Source of the DNA: Oncomelania hupensis
Lineage: Eukaryota; Mollusca; Gastropoda; Littorinimorpha; Pomatiopsidae
Assembly: GCA_036898135.1 (NCBI GenBank)
Contig: CM072511.1
Location: forward strand, 77,792,644 to 77,856,643
Direction of reading: 5' to 3'
DNA length: 64,000 nt
Positions 1 through 11,261 of the stretch are shown piece by piece. How positions within the stretch are numbered: the first letter of the stretch is position 1; every line of letters begins with the position of its first letter. The translations under genes were made by a program, and so were the position numbers. The notes beneath the pieces were generated by a model. The model saw nothing but the letters and a program-made list of their open reading frames with translations, was not told where the DNA came from and ran no database searches.

Positions 1-480
1 GCCAAAGGTCTGTTCGGCCGTACGTCGCGCGCACCGCTTGTCTCAAGAACCACTGAAAGGATTGTGATCAAATTTCACAGGAACATTATCTACATTACAT
101 GTAGGTTAGTGGCCAACCTCCCGGTCAATGGGCAAGGTCGCTGGAATCACTTTGTTGATAAATATGTTTTGCTCTAAATCTCCAAAACAGCTAAACCAAT
201 TTTGTTGATCTTTGGTATTCAGTACTTCAACTCGGGGCTAAATTATTCAGTGGATTACGGTAGTCGGTTAATCGGTCTGTTGGTCGGTCTGTCGCTCCGA
301 ATGCCACTCTTTTGTTCAAATCACATGTTTGCCTTATCTCAAGAATGACTGAACCGATTTTTATTCTGCCGATACTTCAGCCACCTTTAACCCTTTTTTT
401 TGTATCCTTGACCTTTGAAAACAAAGGTCAAGGTCGCTGAAGCCAATTGTATTTTAAAAAAATATATTGTGCGCTTTGTC
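1..480 (-). repeat. Dispersed repeat family Q, minus-oriented copy
   Basis: Contains the words 'ctcaagaatgactgaacc', 'gtaggttagtggccaacc' and 'ggtcaaggtcgctgaag', which are reverse complements of phrases repeated near 17.85, 41.0, 43.9, 45.0 and 54.0 kb (for example 'cactaacctaggtaatgtt' and 'accttgacctttgag'). No open frame or terminal repeat is visible. It is a degenerate interspersed repeat of unknown class and the left end runs off the window. Confidence 0.5.
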
Positions 481-720
481 TCAAATTGGTGGAACCATTT
501 TCAATTAATTTTATTTTTGCTTTCAGATAGTATAGCAGCCCCTCATTCCATATAGCTTTCGTGTTGCTTATTTATGAAGTCACAACACTGCCAAGAAAAT
601 TAACATGTTTGAAAATGCTGATTTTTAGCTCTACATGTGAATGGCTGGCCATCTTTGTTGTTGTTGTGGTATGGTTGTTGTTGTTATTATGATTATTATG
701 ATGATTACTATTCCTATCAT

Positions 721-1319
721 ATCCCATTCCGTAACTCGGAGGTCGTAGGGGAACCACAGATGATCGTTTAACCAGCGTACTCCAACTTTCTCTGTCCTCA
801 GCAACCCTGAAGGTTTCGCTCAGTGTCAAACCAGTCCATTATCGAATGTTGTCCTCCCACCTCTTTTTCGGTCTCCCTCTTCTTCTACCTCCTTGCACTG
901 TGCCTTGCAGGATAGTCTTTGCAAGACCTGATGATCTGGTGACGTGGCCATACCATCGGAGTTTCCATTTCTTCACCACTGTGAGCAGGTCATCGTGTTG
1001 TCCAATGGCTTGTGTGATGGTCTGTTGGACTTCGTCGTTGGTGATGTGCTAGGTATGGGAAATGCCCAGAAGTCTTCTGTAGCGCCTCATCTTCATGCTT
1101 TGTATTCTTCGTTGTAGATCTGCTGTGAGGGTCCATGTTTCGCAAGCGTACAGGAAGATAAAGATGACAAGGGAGCGCAGTAGTCTTACCTTGCAATGAA
1201 GGCTCATGGTCCTGTCTTTCCAAATTCGTTTCAACCTTGCCAGGGCAGCAGTTGTTTGTGCGATCCTGGAGAGGACTTCCTGTCGGAACCCCTTGTCTGT
1301 TACAATGGCTCCTAAATAT
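721..1319 (-). mobile_element. RTE-type LINE, 3' fragment (RT C-terminus)
   Basis: On the minus strand this reads as the C-terminal part of a non-LTR retrotransposon reverse transcriptase: an LGxIVTD-like turn, 'RLKRIWKDR', '[17 protein letters not shown]', 'RRLLGIS', and downstream the WYGH-x-T region and 'GGRRRGRPKKRWEDNI'-type words, broken by frameshifts. The 3' end is at 721, after a short 'gatagg' tail. The same family recurs at 6680, 11262, 28673, 30487, 41744, 49000 and 58377. 5'-truncated and non-functional. Confidence 0.85.
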
Positions 1320-1488
1320 CCTCCTAAATAAATGATTACTATTATTATGATGATTATTATTATGATTATTATTATTTCATATTTTTTACATTTCATATGG
1401 ACAAAGAGCTTTATATTTGAAAATAAAGAAAAATTTATGTTTTGTTTCATTTTAGATCTCTCTCTCTTTCTCTCGCTTATTTAAACAT

Positions 1489-2113
1489 ATGTACACACAC
1501 ACACACACACACACCCACACACATACACACACACACACAAACACACACACTCACCCACAGCCGAGGTTACACAGTATTATCATGACTTTCCCGAAACTCT
1601 ACCTACGTTGTGCTGACAATGGGTCATATTTCGTCCTCATTTTTAAGTACTTTGAAGTGTTCGAACCCTAACCCTAACACAGCCCTAAACCTAACGGATC
1701 ATTGTTCTGACGTCAAAACATGTAGGCATGTCCATACAAGTTATGTAGATGTTCACTAATTTGTCCAGATAACATTGTGTAAACAAGGATACACACACAT
1801 ATACACACACACTCACAACATACCCAGCTAGTCCATCATGTGCTACAACAATTCCTTTGAAGGAATAATAATAATAATAATGAATATATTAAACCATGTT
1901 TAGGTCCCAGGGACACACAAACACTCGCATACATACATACATGCACACGTACGTGCATACATACATACATACACACACAAACACGCCCACAAACACACAC
2001 ACTATAATATATTAAACCAAGCAAAGGTCACAACTACACAGGAACAATACCTAGTTTAGTGGACAGCAAAAAAAAAAAAATTCTCACACACGCGCGCGCC
2101 CGCGTTCACACAC

Positions 2114-2152
<39 letters not shown>
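1489..2152. repeat. Cluster of (CA)n and related microsatellites
   Basis: Four CA-rich stretches (about 1491-1557, 1790-1816, 1911-2003, 2082-2152), some with ACAT and CG variants, are separated by short unique pieces. Near 1666-1692 lies a short 'aaccctaaccctaac' stretch like that inside the element at 2157-2431. No genes. Confidence 0.9.
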
Positions 2153-2156
2153 TTTT

Positions 2157-2431
2157 TGTAGAAACGACGTTCTGATGACTGTTGTGAAAAAAACAGGGAT
2201 TATTTTGACACACTTTCCATTTCTTTGACATTATTTTGACATTTTCCAATTTTTGAAGCTATCCCCCTTTCCCAAACCCTAACCCTAACCCGTAACCTAA
2301 CCCTAATGCTAAAACAGCTCTAACTCAACGGAGCACAGCTATTTTGACGTCAAAATAGTACGGCCTTCCAAAAAAGTCAGAAGAAACTATGTGGAGTTTC
2401 ATGTGTGTGTCATCAGAACGTCGTTTCTACA
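2157..2431. mobile_element. Foldback/MITE-like element with perfect 23-bp terminal inverted repeats
   Basis: Positions 2157-2179 (beginning 'tgtagaaacgacgttctg') are the exact reverse complement of 2409-2431. The 275-bp interval has no coding capacity. Its middle holds telomere-like 'ccctaaccctaaccc' words (about 2276-2305) and a palindromic 'ttttgacgtcaaaa' (about 2342). CA microsatellites abut both sides. A DNA-transposon-derived MITE is the simplest reading; no clear target duplication was seen. Confidence 0.6.
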
Positions 2432-2471
2432 TGCCCACATATTTACGCGCACACACAAACGCATACCACAT

Positions 2472-2614
<143 letters not shown>

Positions 2615-2748
2615 ATATTGTTGAATAATATTGATATAAATGATGTGTGTTGAATGACGAATGTTTTGTTTGCCCTTGCCACATACCACAGACTTATACC
2701 CAGAACTCCCTAAATATGTCTTACAAGCCACTTTTATGGTTTACCTAG

Positions 2749-2940
2749 AGGGGCCGGGTAGCTCAGTTAGTAGAGCGTCTTACTAGTACCCCAAAGGTAC
2801 CTGGTTCGAATCCCGGATTGGCCAATGTGTGACCATATTATTTTTCCCTTACCATCAACTGGTTCGATGGTGTCAGAATAATGTGACCAGTGGTGGCCTA
2901 TACGCTTCGGTGTCGTGTGACTATAATCTAGTTACACATT
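2749..2940 (+). mobile_element. tRNA-derived SINE, family 1
   Basis: The head is tRNA-like, with an A box 'tagctcagttagtagagc' and a B box 'ggttcgaatccc' about 45 bp apart (pol III internal promoter). A non-tRNA body of about 115 bp follows, including 'gtcgtgtgactataatcta'. A second copy at 43479-43668 shares both head and body, which marks it as a SINE rather than a tRNA gene. No CCA or good acceptor-stem pairing is visible. Confidence 0.85.
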
Positions 2941-3310
2941 TTTTTAATGGTTTACCTCCCTTGCGAATGGTTTGATCGCTGTAGCAGACACTACTAAAGA
3001 ACAATAGACCTGTTACTTTCCGACAGCCTTTGTGCCGCCCAAAACTGCTCACTTTTTGTTAGTACTGATGTATTATTTCATTAATCCTTTATGCTGTTGT
3101 TATTTATCAAGAATTGTAATATTATTATTAATTATTGTAATTTGTTGAATGGCTGTGCAAGACCGAGCTATGCATGTGGATGAACTCATGTGTCTGCACT
3201 TTTATAACGCTGCTGCGCTGAAGGCCTATGAAACGATGATCGATAATAAGCCTAATTGTGTTCAATGATTACTGATGGTTTGTGTAAATGTGTCGTTTAT
3301 CATTTCTATT

Positions 3311-3363
3311 TAATAATAATAATAATAATAATAATAATGATAATAATAATAATAATAATAATA

Positions 3364-3453
<90 letters not shown>

Positions 3454-3468
3454 TATTTATTTATTTCT
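3311..3468. repeat. (TAA)n followed by (TTA)n, palindromic microsatellite
   Basis: A TAA run (3311-3363) switches directly into a TTA run (about 3364-3452), then 'atttatttattt'. The two halves are complementary, so the stretch can fold into one long AT hairpin. Confidence 0.95.
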
Positions 3469-4301
3469 AAAGTACAAAACCAAACTAAAGTCTGCTTTAA
3501 GCGTTAACACGCACACACATACAAAAATAAACATGTAAACAATATTAAAACATAAGACACATTTCTTTAAAAAGTATGTATAAAATCCACACACAAACAA
3601 ATTTAACACACACCCACACCCACGCACTCACACACACATTTTACATTCTATCAAAAGACGTTCTGACTTAGAATTTAAAAATGTGGAGTGTATGTGATTT
3701 GAAATAAAAGCAGGCAAATCTCACTCGATTTTATTTTTATTATTTGTGTGTGTGGAGAGAATAGGGGGAATAGATTTGTTCAGAAATCCGTCGCCTGCGT
3801 ATGTTTAGTATGATCATTTTGTTCAAATGATGGATACTATCATAGCAACAAATAGTCTACAGATATTCTTTTACTCGGTGACTTTAATATTGATTTGCAT
3901 AAGCCACAACATTCTAGGCAGCTACTTTTTCTTCATCGGGCACTGGCTACTTTCTGCCTTAAGGGTCAGCGTTCTTGAAGAGTGGACTACTGTGGTCCTG
4001 ATTATACAGAGTTTTAGTGCACTGTTTCTTGTGGCCCTTAACTGCGTGGTTGAAGCGCTGCGTTGAGGTCGCTTCTGGGACAATCTGTGTTGTCGTGTAG
4101 TCTTTGGGCTTGGCTTTGTTGTTCGACGGTTATTGTTGAATATTTGAATTCAATCTAGTAGCCACGGCCTGACATTGTCAAAGAGGTAAATGAACATACT
4201 TCTGTTTCATCGTGATGTATTTATATTATTGTTGAAATTATGTTTGTGGAATTTGCTATGCATAGAATTGAATTGTTAGTCCGACTTTGCGTGACAATAA
4301 C
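3469..4301. other. Intergenic, no recognisable gene
   Basis: Contains short CA-rich bits and an open frame at 3827-4066 that has no recognisable domain. I see no RNA gene or mobile-element end here. Confidence 0.5.
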
Positions 4302-4520
4302 ATCAGTCACTTCATGGAAAATAATTAATTAATCAGACATTCCACGCAATATAGATCTAATGCGCAAAAATTCACAGATCAGAACAAGGACTGAGTTTCT
4401 ACATTACTTTTTTTTCCCGTTTACACTCAAACAACAGATCAAGGACCATTTTTCGTGCCTAGGTAAGGGGTTATCTTGCACAGTATTTGATCACGAGGAG
4501 AAAACAGACTTAGTCTATTC
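4302..4520 (+). repeat. Dispersed repeat, inverted partner at 22.5 kb
   Basis: About 220 bp match the reverse complement of 22500-22760 with small indels. Shared words include 'aacatcagtcacttcatgg', 'cagaacaaggactgagttt' and 'cacgaggagaaaacagac'. No domain is identified. It may be part of a decayed DNA transposon, since the 22.5-kb partner lies about 290 bp past a THAP-like exon. Confidence 0.75.
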
Positions 4521-5983
4521 AACAAGTACTGCTGTCTAATCTTCTCAGGAGAGAGATTTCTGCTTGAGTGTACTGTGTACTGCTCAGCGTTTCCAACTAG
4601 ACTGACGTCATATCTCTCTCCTTGAATCACCCAGAACCGGTTCTAACTAACCTGACTGTGTCCCGATTGGCTGAAAACATCTAAGTGGCTGTAAAATTCG
4701 AAACACCATCGTAGGTTGCGATGATGTCACTAACTGTGCTTGCATCCAGCTACAACTGTGTTACGCATTATCACTTCTGTCGTCTTCTAGAGACTTCAGT
4801 AACCTTCTAAGTTTTACTACTGACCAAACAAGCAAAAACTCAAATGCAGTGGAAACGGGGCTCTTGTGACACCCCGTCCCTTCAGCAATCCGCCAGTAGA
4901 TCTACTATATACTCACAGGCGCCCGGATCTCTCAGAATAGCCTCCCTCTCTAACTCTGTTAACTAGAAAACCTGGGATACGCAGACAGCACTCCACTCCG
5001 CTCACATCCCGATACGGGCACCTGTGTATATATGCTATGAACGAACGAACGAAAAACGATGCTTAACGTCCTATTGCATGAGCGTTAAGGACAATAAAAT
5101 TGGGCTAAAAAGCCCTCATCATACATATTTACCAGACCATTTGGTCTGGCTCATATGCTATGAATGAATGAACATTGAGGTTTAACGTCTACACCCACCA
5201 TTGGCGATATGGCAGACGGTATATGCATTGCTACCCATGTTTCATTAATATAGTAGCAACAGTGATGCTGTAACGTCAAATTAAGCCTTTTAATTGTGTC
5301 ATCTTCTTCTTTTTTTCTTTAAAAAAAAAAATTATAGTTCGAGTCTATTTTGCATTCAATTTTTCTATCAAAACTTAGTTTTAGAATTCGTCAGCAGTAC
5401 GTAGTAGGCCAGCCTACAAATTAATGTAACAATTATTATCGACCATTGCATGGGGTCTTTTTTTTTTTTTTTTTAATTGGCTAAGATAAAATTCGTAAAC
5501 AACACGACTTCTTAAAATGAAAACAAACACGTATAAGCACCAGTATGTTCTGTACACAAATAAAATAAATAAATAAATAAATAAAAACAACACATGAGCC
5601 ACTTTTTACTGAACTTTCTTTTAGATCAGTGGCCACTTTTGCTTTCACCACCAACCAGTCACATGACTGATCATGTGATTAAATGTAAACTGTCATGGCT
5701 GCGCCCATGTTGCTTAAAGCAGTGCAAATCGGCAGGCTGTGAAGTTATTCGTCTCCCATACGCCTAGGTGTTCGGGGACGTAAAACTCAACCAAAGAAAG
5801 CTGTGAAGTCTCGTTTTTCGTAGGCCTCAATTACATACTTATAGTATGTAGGAAGCCTACCATACTACTTAAAATGAAAGAAGATACTTTAGAGCCTGTG
5901 TGCTTCTTGTGTTCGGTTACAGGTTTCTTGTTCAAAATAAAAGCCTAAAGGTTTTTACTTTTAAAGAGAACAGCCAAGTGACA
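4521..5983. other. Upstream region of the YAE1 gene
   Basis: Holds two similar short repeats near 5035 and 5157 ('tatgctatgaa' followed by 'cgaacgaac' or 'tgaatgaac', each leading into a 'taacgtc' phrase), a poly-T tract at about 5459 and an (AAAT)n tract near 5560. No TATA box or other promoter motif could be assigned with confidence. A possible splice acceptor at about 5930 could indicate a 5' UTR intron. Confidence 0.4.
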
Positions 5984-8900
5984 ATGGCAGCTTTCAACCC
6001 AGGAATGGACGACGTATTTGATGATGCAGCAGACGAAGACATGTGTTTTGCACAGAAAGCTTGGTCAAAGACTGAAGACGACATTAGAACGGTCAGAAGG
6101 CTTATACTGCTATACTATACTACTATTACTAGTAATTGAATATTATGTACTTGTAATAGATAAATCGTTAATATCAGCACCCTACAACCGTAATATGTAT
6201 AGCCTAGTTCAAACAAAACATAATATATAGTTATATATTCTCTTATTAAATGTTAAAGAATAAAATCACGAAGTCTTTTCTCTGTGTATATAAATTTATA
6301 ATTATATATTTGAGCGGCGGAACTACTTGCTAAAACGCCAAGTCAATTGGGGAATATGGGGGCAATATAGATCTTTTATGCCCAAGCCAAACTGGTACAC
6401 AAACTAAACTATTACCAATTACTGTTTGCTCTATAACTTAAGTCTATTTCCCTACAAATTGGGCATAAAGCCAGATTCTGCCAATATGGGCAGCTTCTAT
6501 TTTGATAGCTAAAAAAATACAGTGGTACTGTTAAACCACAAACTATACCGAAAAATCACATTATTTTGCGTTGCCTTTTACAAGAATTGTGTCCCTTGAA
6601 AATAGGTTGACTAGGGCAGTAGGGGTCATAGTGGTGGCTGTGGAAGTGAAGCGCATAGCAGGCAAGAAGCATCCTGCCTTGCAAAAACCATCCTGCCTAT
6701 GAAATTGGCAAGGAGGCAGAAGAAGAGAGAGACAGAAAAAGAGGTGGGAGGACAACACTGAACGAAGCCATGAGGGTTGCTGAGAACGATCATCTGTGGT
6801 GCCCCAACAACCTTTGAGTTACGGGATAGGACAGGATAGGAAGATTGGGTTTCCTCTCCTTGCATACATGTTCTCCTTTTCGTTCTTTGTTATGAAAGTA
6901 ATTTCTTTTTTTAGCCATGAACCCACAACAGCACCAGCAGCATTAACGTCAACAAAAGCAACATTTCTACAAAAAAGAAAGTATAGGAGAAGTACAGAGA
7001 AATATCTACAGAAATAAACATAACAGAATTACCATGAGAAAGTGAAAATAAAGGAAACAATACCTTTTAAAAAAGAAGAAAAAAAGACTAGAAGTAAACA
7101 AAAATTAAAGTCATAAAACTACTAACACCAAAACAATACCCATCACAATCCAGACATAGTCATGATAGTGTTTGCAAGAGGTGCCAGCCGATTATACAGG
7201 ATCTAACTAAACGTTACGCTTCATTTTGCATGAGATGTAGTGAAATAATGCTTTCAGGGTTGCAGTGCTCATTTAATTTTAAGGGTTTTTCCAGAATTTT
7301 AACACTATAACAGGTACTCATTTTATACTAACATCAAAAGGCTGTCAGACAGAAAATCTAGTTTGAAAGGGACTGTTCAAAACCAGTGTATACAAATTAT
7401 CACATAGCTAAATTGCATTATCCTTATGCCCTGTAGTTTGTTCCTAAAAGCATTGCTTTGAGGTAACCTTAAAAGCAAGGTTCACTATGTAAGTCACCAT
7501 CATCATCCAATTTACCTATGTCAACAGACAGGTTACCGGATGGGCCTGGCTGCAGGACAAGAAGAAAAATTGCAGGAAGGGTTTGATGAAGGCTACAAAC
7601 AAGCGACTAACCTTGCTTATGAAATTGGCAAACTTCAAGGGCACCTATGGTAATCATTAATGTTTTTTGAGTCTTTTTCTTGTTCCACCCACATTCACCT
7701 GCATCCTTAAACTGTCACTTTTACTACTCACTTTCTTTATAATTAATTTAAAACCAATTTTATAGACAATTATGAGACAATATCAAATAACTAATATATA
7801 AAATACATACACTATTATGTGATATATACTTAAATTTGACCAGTAGAGACACTACTACAGAATACAGGCAACTGCAGTGTTCGTTTTTTGGGTAGAAAGC
7901 TTGTTAGGCCACTTGCATTGAGAAGCAATGAGCCTTTTAAGATAAGATAAGATTTATTACCCATAAGTAATATATAATGTCAAATCAATACAATATGTAC
8001 ACTAGGAATTTGCCTTGGTCAGCGAGCATGCATACAATATTGGCACATTCACACATCTATTATCAACACACATCACATTGTAACATTAAAACCAAAAATG
8101 TTTACATGAAATACTACAAATAGATAACTTAGTTAAAAGTAAACAGCAAAATTCACAGCCGGTATGCAAGCACTATGAAAGATGTAAAATAGTTTAGTCC
8201 GATGACTGTGCAACTCCAGTCATTCCATTTACACTTAGCACTCAACTCCAGTCATGCCATTTACATTTAGCACTCTTATTGCACTTAGAAAGAAGCTGCT
8301 ATTCATTCTTTTTGTCCTTGCTTTAACTTTAAGTGATCGAAGTCTCCTACCAGAAGGCAGGAGGTCAAACAGATGGTTATCTGGGTCTTTGATTATGGCC
8401 GTGGCCTTGCGAATTATTCGCTCTTCAAAAAGTTTGTCTAATTTTGGGAACTTACACCCTGTGATTTTGGCAGCAGTCTTGACTACCTTTTTTCAACTCC
8501 TCCCTCTCCTCCTCAGTAGCACTGCCATACCAGTTCATGAATGAAAATGTCAGTACACTTTCAATGATACTTCTATAGAATTGAACAAGAATTGTGTCAT
8601 TGATTCTGAATCTTTTAAGTTGCCTCAAGAAATATAAGCTCTGCTGAGCTTTCTTTTTTGTGAGCGTCACATGGGGCCCTTAGACTTAACTTGCTCTACA
8701 ACCTCGTTGTTGATGATAAGTGAAGTTATGGGGGATTTGACTTTTCTGAAATCAACTACTATTTCTTTTGTCTTAGAAACATTCAAAATAAGATTGCTTC
8801 CCTTGCACCAACTCACCATCCGCTCCACCTCCCTCATATAAACGTTTTCATCACAATTTGAAATGAGTCCAGATATGGTAGTGTCGTCCGAAAACTTCAC

Positions 8901-10784
8901 CACCACAACCGACTCATCACTCGATCTGCAGTCATCAGTAAAAAGAGTAAATAAAAGAGGATTAGTATGGGCCAAAGAGACAACTGATACATTATTTTTA
9001 ATCTAATTCTAATGATCATTTTCAAGTACAAACATAATTTGGAAGTGAAGGTAAGAGTATCGGACTAAAATGTCAATCGTGTATGGGAGCTGCCCATTGT
9101 TATGTCTAGCAGACAATAAAGCAGCGACGAGAATTTTGTTCACCTCAACAGACCGAAATATTTTAAACATTGCGCAGGCACACTATTTTGAAATTTTATG
9201 CATCGCCATCATTCTCAAATAACTCGACATTCCAAACATGAACACTGCAGCTAAAGTACCCTTCTGAACACTTGCACAATAAACACACAGGAATGACACA
9301 TACAACAATGATTAGCCAGACACTCCATAACTCACACAGAAATTGCCTGCAAAAGTACCTTTTCATCTTTCCTGCACAGCAAAAAATTTAACTAAAAAAA
9401 TGATACAAATAAATATGATACAATGCTGTACAGAACAGAGGTAGCTAATACATGTAATAATATGCGCTTTTGACTCTCCAGTGCAACATGCAATTAAGTG
9501 GAAAAGAGCCAGTTGATGAACAAATAAACACCTCAAGGGAAAAGATGAGGTAGTGAAAAACAATTTGGCAAACATGTGTCTGTTGTTGTTATAGAAGAAC
9601 CTGTCCACACATAATATATATATATATATAGTTATAAAAAATCAGACACTGCACACTCCTATATAAATATGCATATAGTGGACAACAAACAATAGACCTT
9701 ATAGATATCGGGGATCTTTTGGAAGCGAGTGATTTTCGTTGTGAACGTGATTCCGCACTAATTTCTCTTTTCATGGTTGCTGTGATGCGGCTTCATATAC
9801 CATGCAATGATGAATTTGACCTACTTCCAGTACCTCGCTTCAAACTACATTCTAAGTCTCGTAACAAGTGCAGATTCCCATTTTCACATCTAAAATGGTT
9901 GAGTAAGGTCCCTTAAAGTTTAACAAAATCACATCATCTTGGATGTTATACAACTTTACAAGCGTAATAAAATGAACATTGTGGGAAAGTCAGTTTCCAC
10001 GTAACCACTAAGAAAGAGTTCGTGAACTTTCACCTTTTCATTTAATGAGAGCATAAACTGCTGACGTCAAGGACAGAAAGTAACTTTCACAACAAAAATC
10101 AGTTGCTTTCGAAAGATTCCTATTACACCAAGTCAGTCGGTACATGTATTATATAATAAATTAGGAAACTCAAAATTATTTCAATTCAGGATTTCTGCTG
10201 AGTCTCTTAATCTTACCAGTCTTGTAAACTCTTGCAATCTTGTTCTATTACCCACCACCTTTCCTTCACATTAGAGAAGTTACCAAATTAATTCTAGTAC
10301 CCCACTTGAAAGTTGTTTTTTTAATATTTTTTAAATGGTGAATAATGTGAAATTTAAGTCAAAACTCTATTGTTCTTTCAGTGATATGCTCAGTGTAGAA
10401 GATGCCAAGGCACATGCGGTTCAGAAGAACCTCAAACATCAGATGGAAGCTGCAACAGGTGGCTCGTCAAAGAATGCAGCTGGTCATGAAACAGAGACAG
10501 AAGTACGAGAACGTCTGATGCAGATTTCTAATGAAGTTCAAGAGTACCAGTCATCACTACCTACTCATTTATGTCAGTGGTTTGTAAAACAGCGAAAACT
10601 ACATGGAGAAAAAGCCTTAGATTTAACCTACTTTGGAAGTGGTATTGATGATATCACTGCCCTGTTCAGTACTGTGGACTTGGACAGTAACTCCAGAGGA
10701 GATGCCCTGCACCGAATGATCAAGCGACTTACAGATTTGTTTACAGAGAAACAGAATCTGAGAGAAAAGTTGCAAATTAATTAA
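5984..10784 (+). CDS. YAE1: YAE1 orthologue (deca-GX3 adaptor for Fe-S cluster insertion into ABCE1)
   Basis: Exons 5984-6091, 7528-7649 and 10382-10784 join in phase to a 210-residue protein. Donors are acg/gtcaga and atg/gtaatc; acceptors are aacag/ac and tttcag/tg. The start has a good context (acaATGG). Residues 10-17 (DVFDDAAD) match the acidic N-terminus of the family, and residues 38-61 hold the hallmark glycine-spaced motif with G38, G42, G46, G54 and G58 (GYRMGLAAG ... EGFDEGYKQ). In yeast and human, Yae1 with Lto1 forms an adaptor that recruits the ABC protein Rli1/ABCE1 to the cytosolic Fe-S assembly targeting complex. Length is close to human YAE1 (226 aa). The C-terminal ~130 residues (exon 3) are less conserved and probably helical. 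Introns contain an RTE fragment, a CR1/L2-like LINE and a MITE. Identification rests on motif and architecture seen by eye. Confidence 0.9.
6680..6841 (+). mobile_element. RTE-type LINE 3' end, degraded
   Basis: Plus-oriented remnant inside YAE1 intron 1. 'gaggtgggaggacaacac' and 'gatcatctgtggtgcccc' match the 3' region of the copies at 11262 and 41744, and it ends in a 'gggataggacaggatagg' tail typical of the family. Internal deletions remove about 60 bp. Confidence 0.75.
7931..8990 (-). mobile_element. CR1/L2-type LINE, RT C-terminal fragment
   Basis: On the minus strand the frames encode a reverse-transcriptase core with 'VKFSDDTTISGLI' (the catalytic YxDD box appears as FSDD), 'SWCKGSNLILNVSKTKEI', 'QQSLYFLRQLKRF', then 'ERIIRKATAIIKDPDN' and 'FDLLPSGRRLRSLK'. 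These are typical of the L2/Rex-like end of CR1-group LINEs. At least one frameshift lies near 8670. It ends at an 'atcttatcttatctta' tail (near 7935). Sits in YAE1 intron 2, antisense to the gene. Confidence 0.8.
9711..10121. mobile_element. MITE of the 'gaagcgagtgattt' family
   Basis: The left end ('gggatcttttggaagcgagt') and right end (reverse complement 'aggaatctttcgaaagcaac') form imperfect terminal inverted repeats of roughly 50 bp. The interior is non-coding. A second copy in opposite orientation lies at 45360-45790. Located in YAE1 intron 2, about 260 bp before exon 3. Confidence 0.65.
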
Positions 10785-11261
10785 TTAGTGTATAATCTGT
10801 GTGATTTGAGGAATAGACAGACCAGCCATCAGTATGAAGGTATTAAGTCTGATATATACAGGAAGGAATACCTTGGAAGGCTGCTTTAGACTAGCTATCA
10901 TCTCCAAACATGGGCTTCTTCCAGCTTATTCAGTATTGTGCAAGTTTGTTTTCACAAAGATGAAGTTCCTTACAAGTTGCATCTGTCTGCCTCTTCATGA
11001 CTTCAGTAACACAACAAGAAAAACTGTCCTGAACACCAATTCATGTTTAGTAACAGATAATATAAACTTGAGAGTTGTAAAAATCAAATGGTGAAATCTA
11101 TTTCAATTTAGTTTATTTATAATTATATTTGTACTGGGATCATAAAATCGTTCATGAACTTGCCAGAATACAAGAACAACATGTTTAGAAACCTGAACAA
11201 CATGTTTAGAAACCTACACATTACTCTCAAAGAGAGCAAAGGGTAGGAAACTCAAATGACT
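10785..11261. other. 3' flank of YAE1
   Basis: Presumed 3' UTR and downstream sequence. No canonical AATAAA is evident close to the stop. Short tandem phrases occur near 11170-11215 ('caacatgtttagaaacct' twice). Confidence 0.4.

Noticed and set aside
1665..1692. A chromosome end (telomere)
   Set aside because: Only short, impure CCCTAA-like words inside dispersed repeats, with genes and repeats on both sides.
2749..2825. A functional tRNA gene
   Set aside because: A and B boxes are good, but a second copy at 43479 shares about 115 bp of non-tRNA body, and no acceptor-stem pairing is visible. It is a SINE head. The same argument applies at 16768, 30790 and 62376.
3256..3507. Poly-isoleucine or poly-asparagine open frames
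   Set aside because: Translation of the TAA/TTA microsatellite.
3827..4066. A 79-codon hydrophobic open frame
   Set aside because: No homology recognised, no splice or promoter context, and length within chance for this composition.
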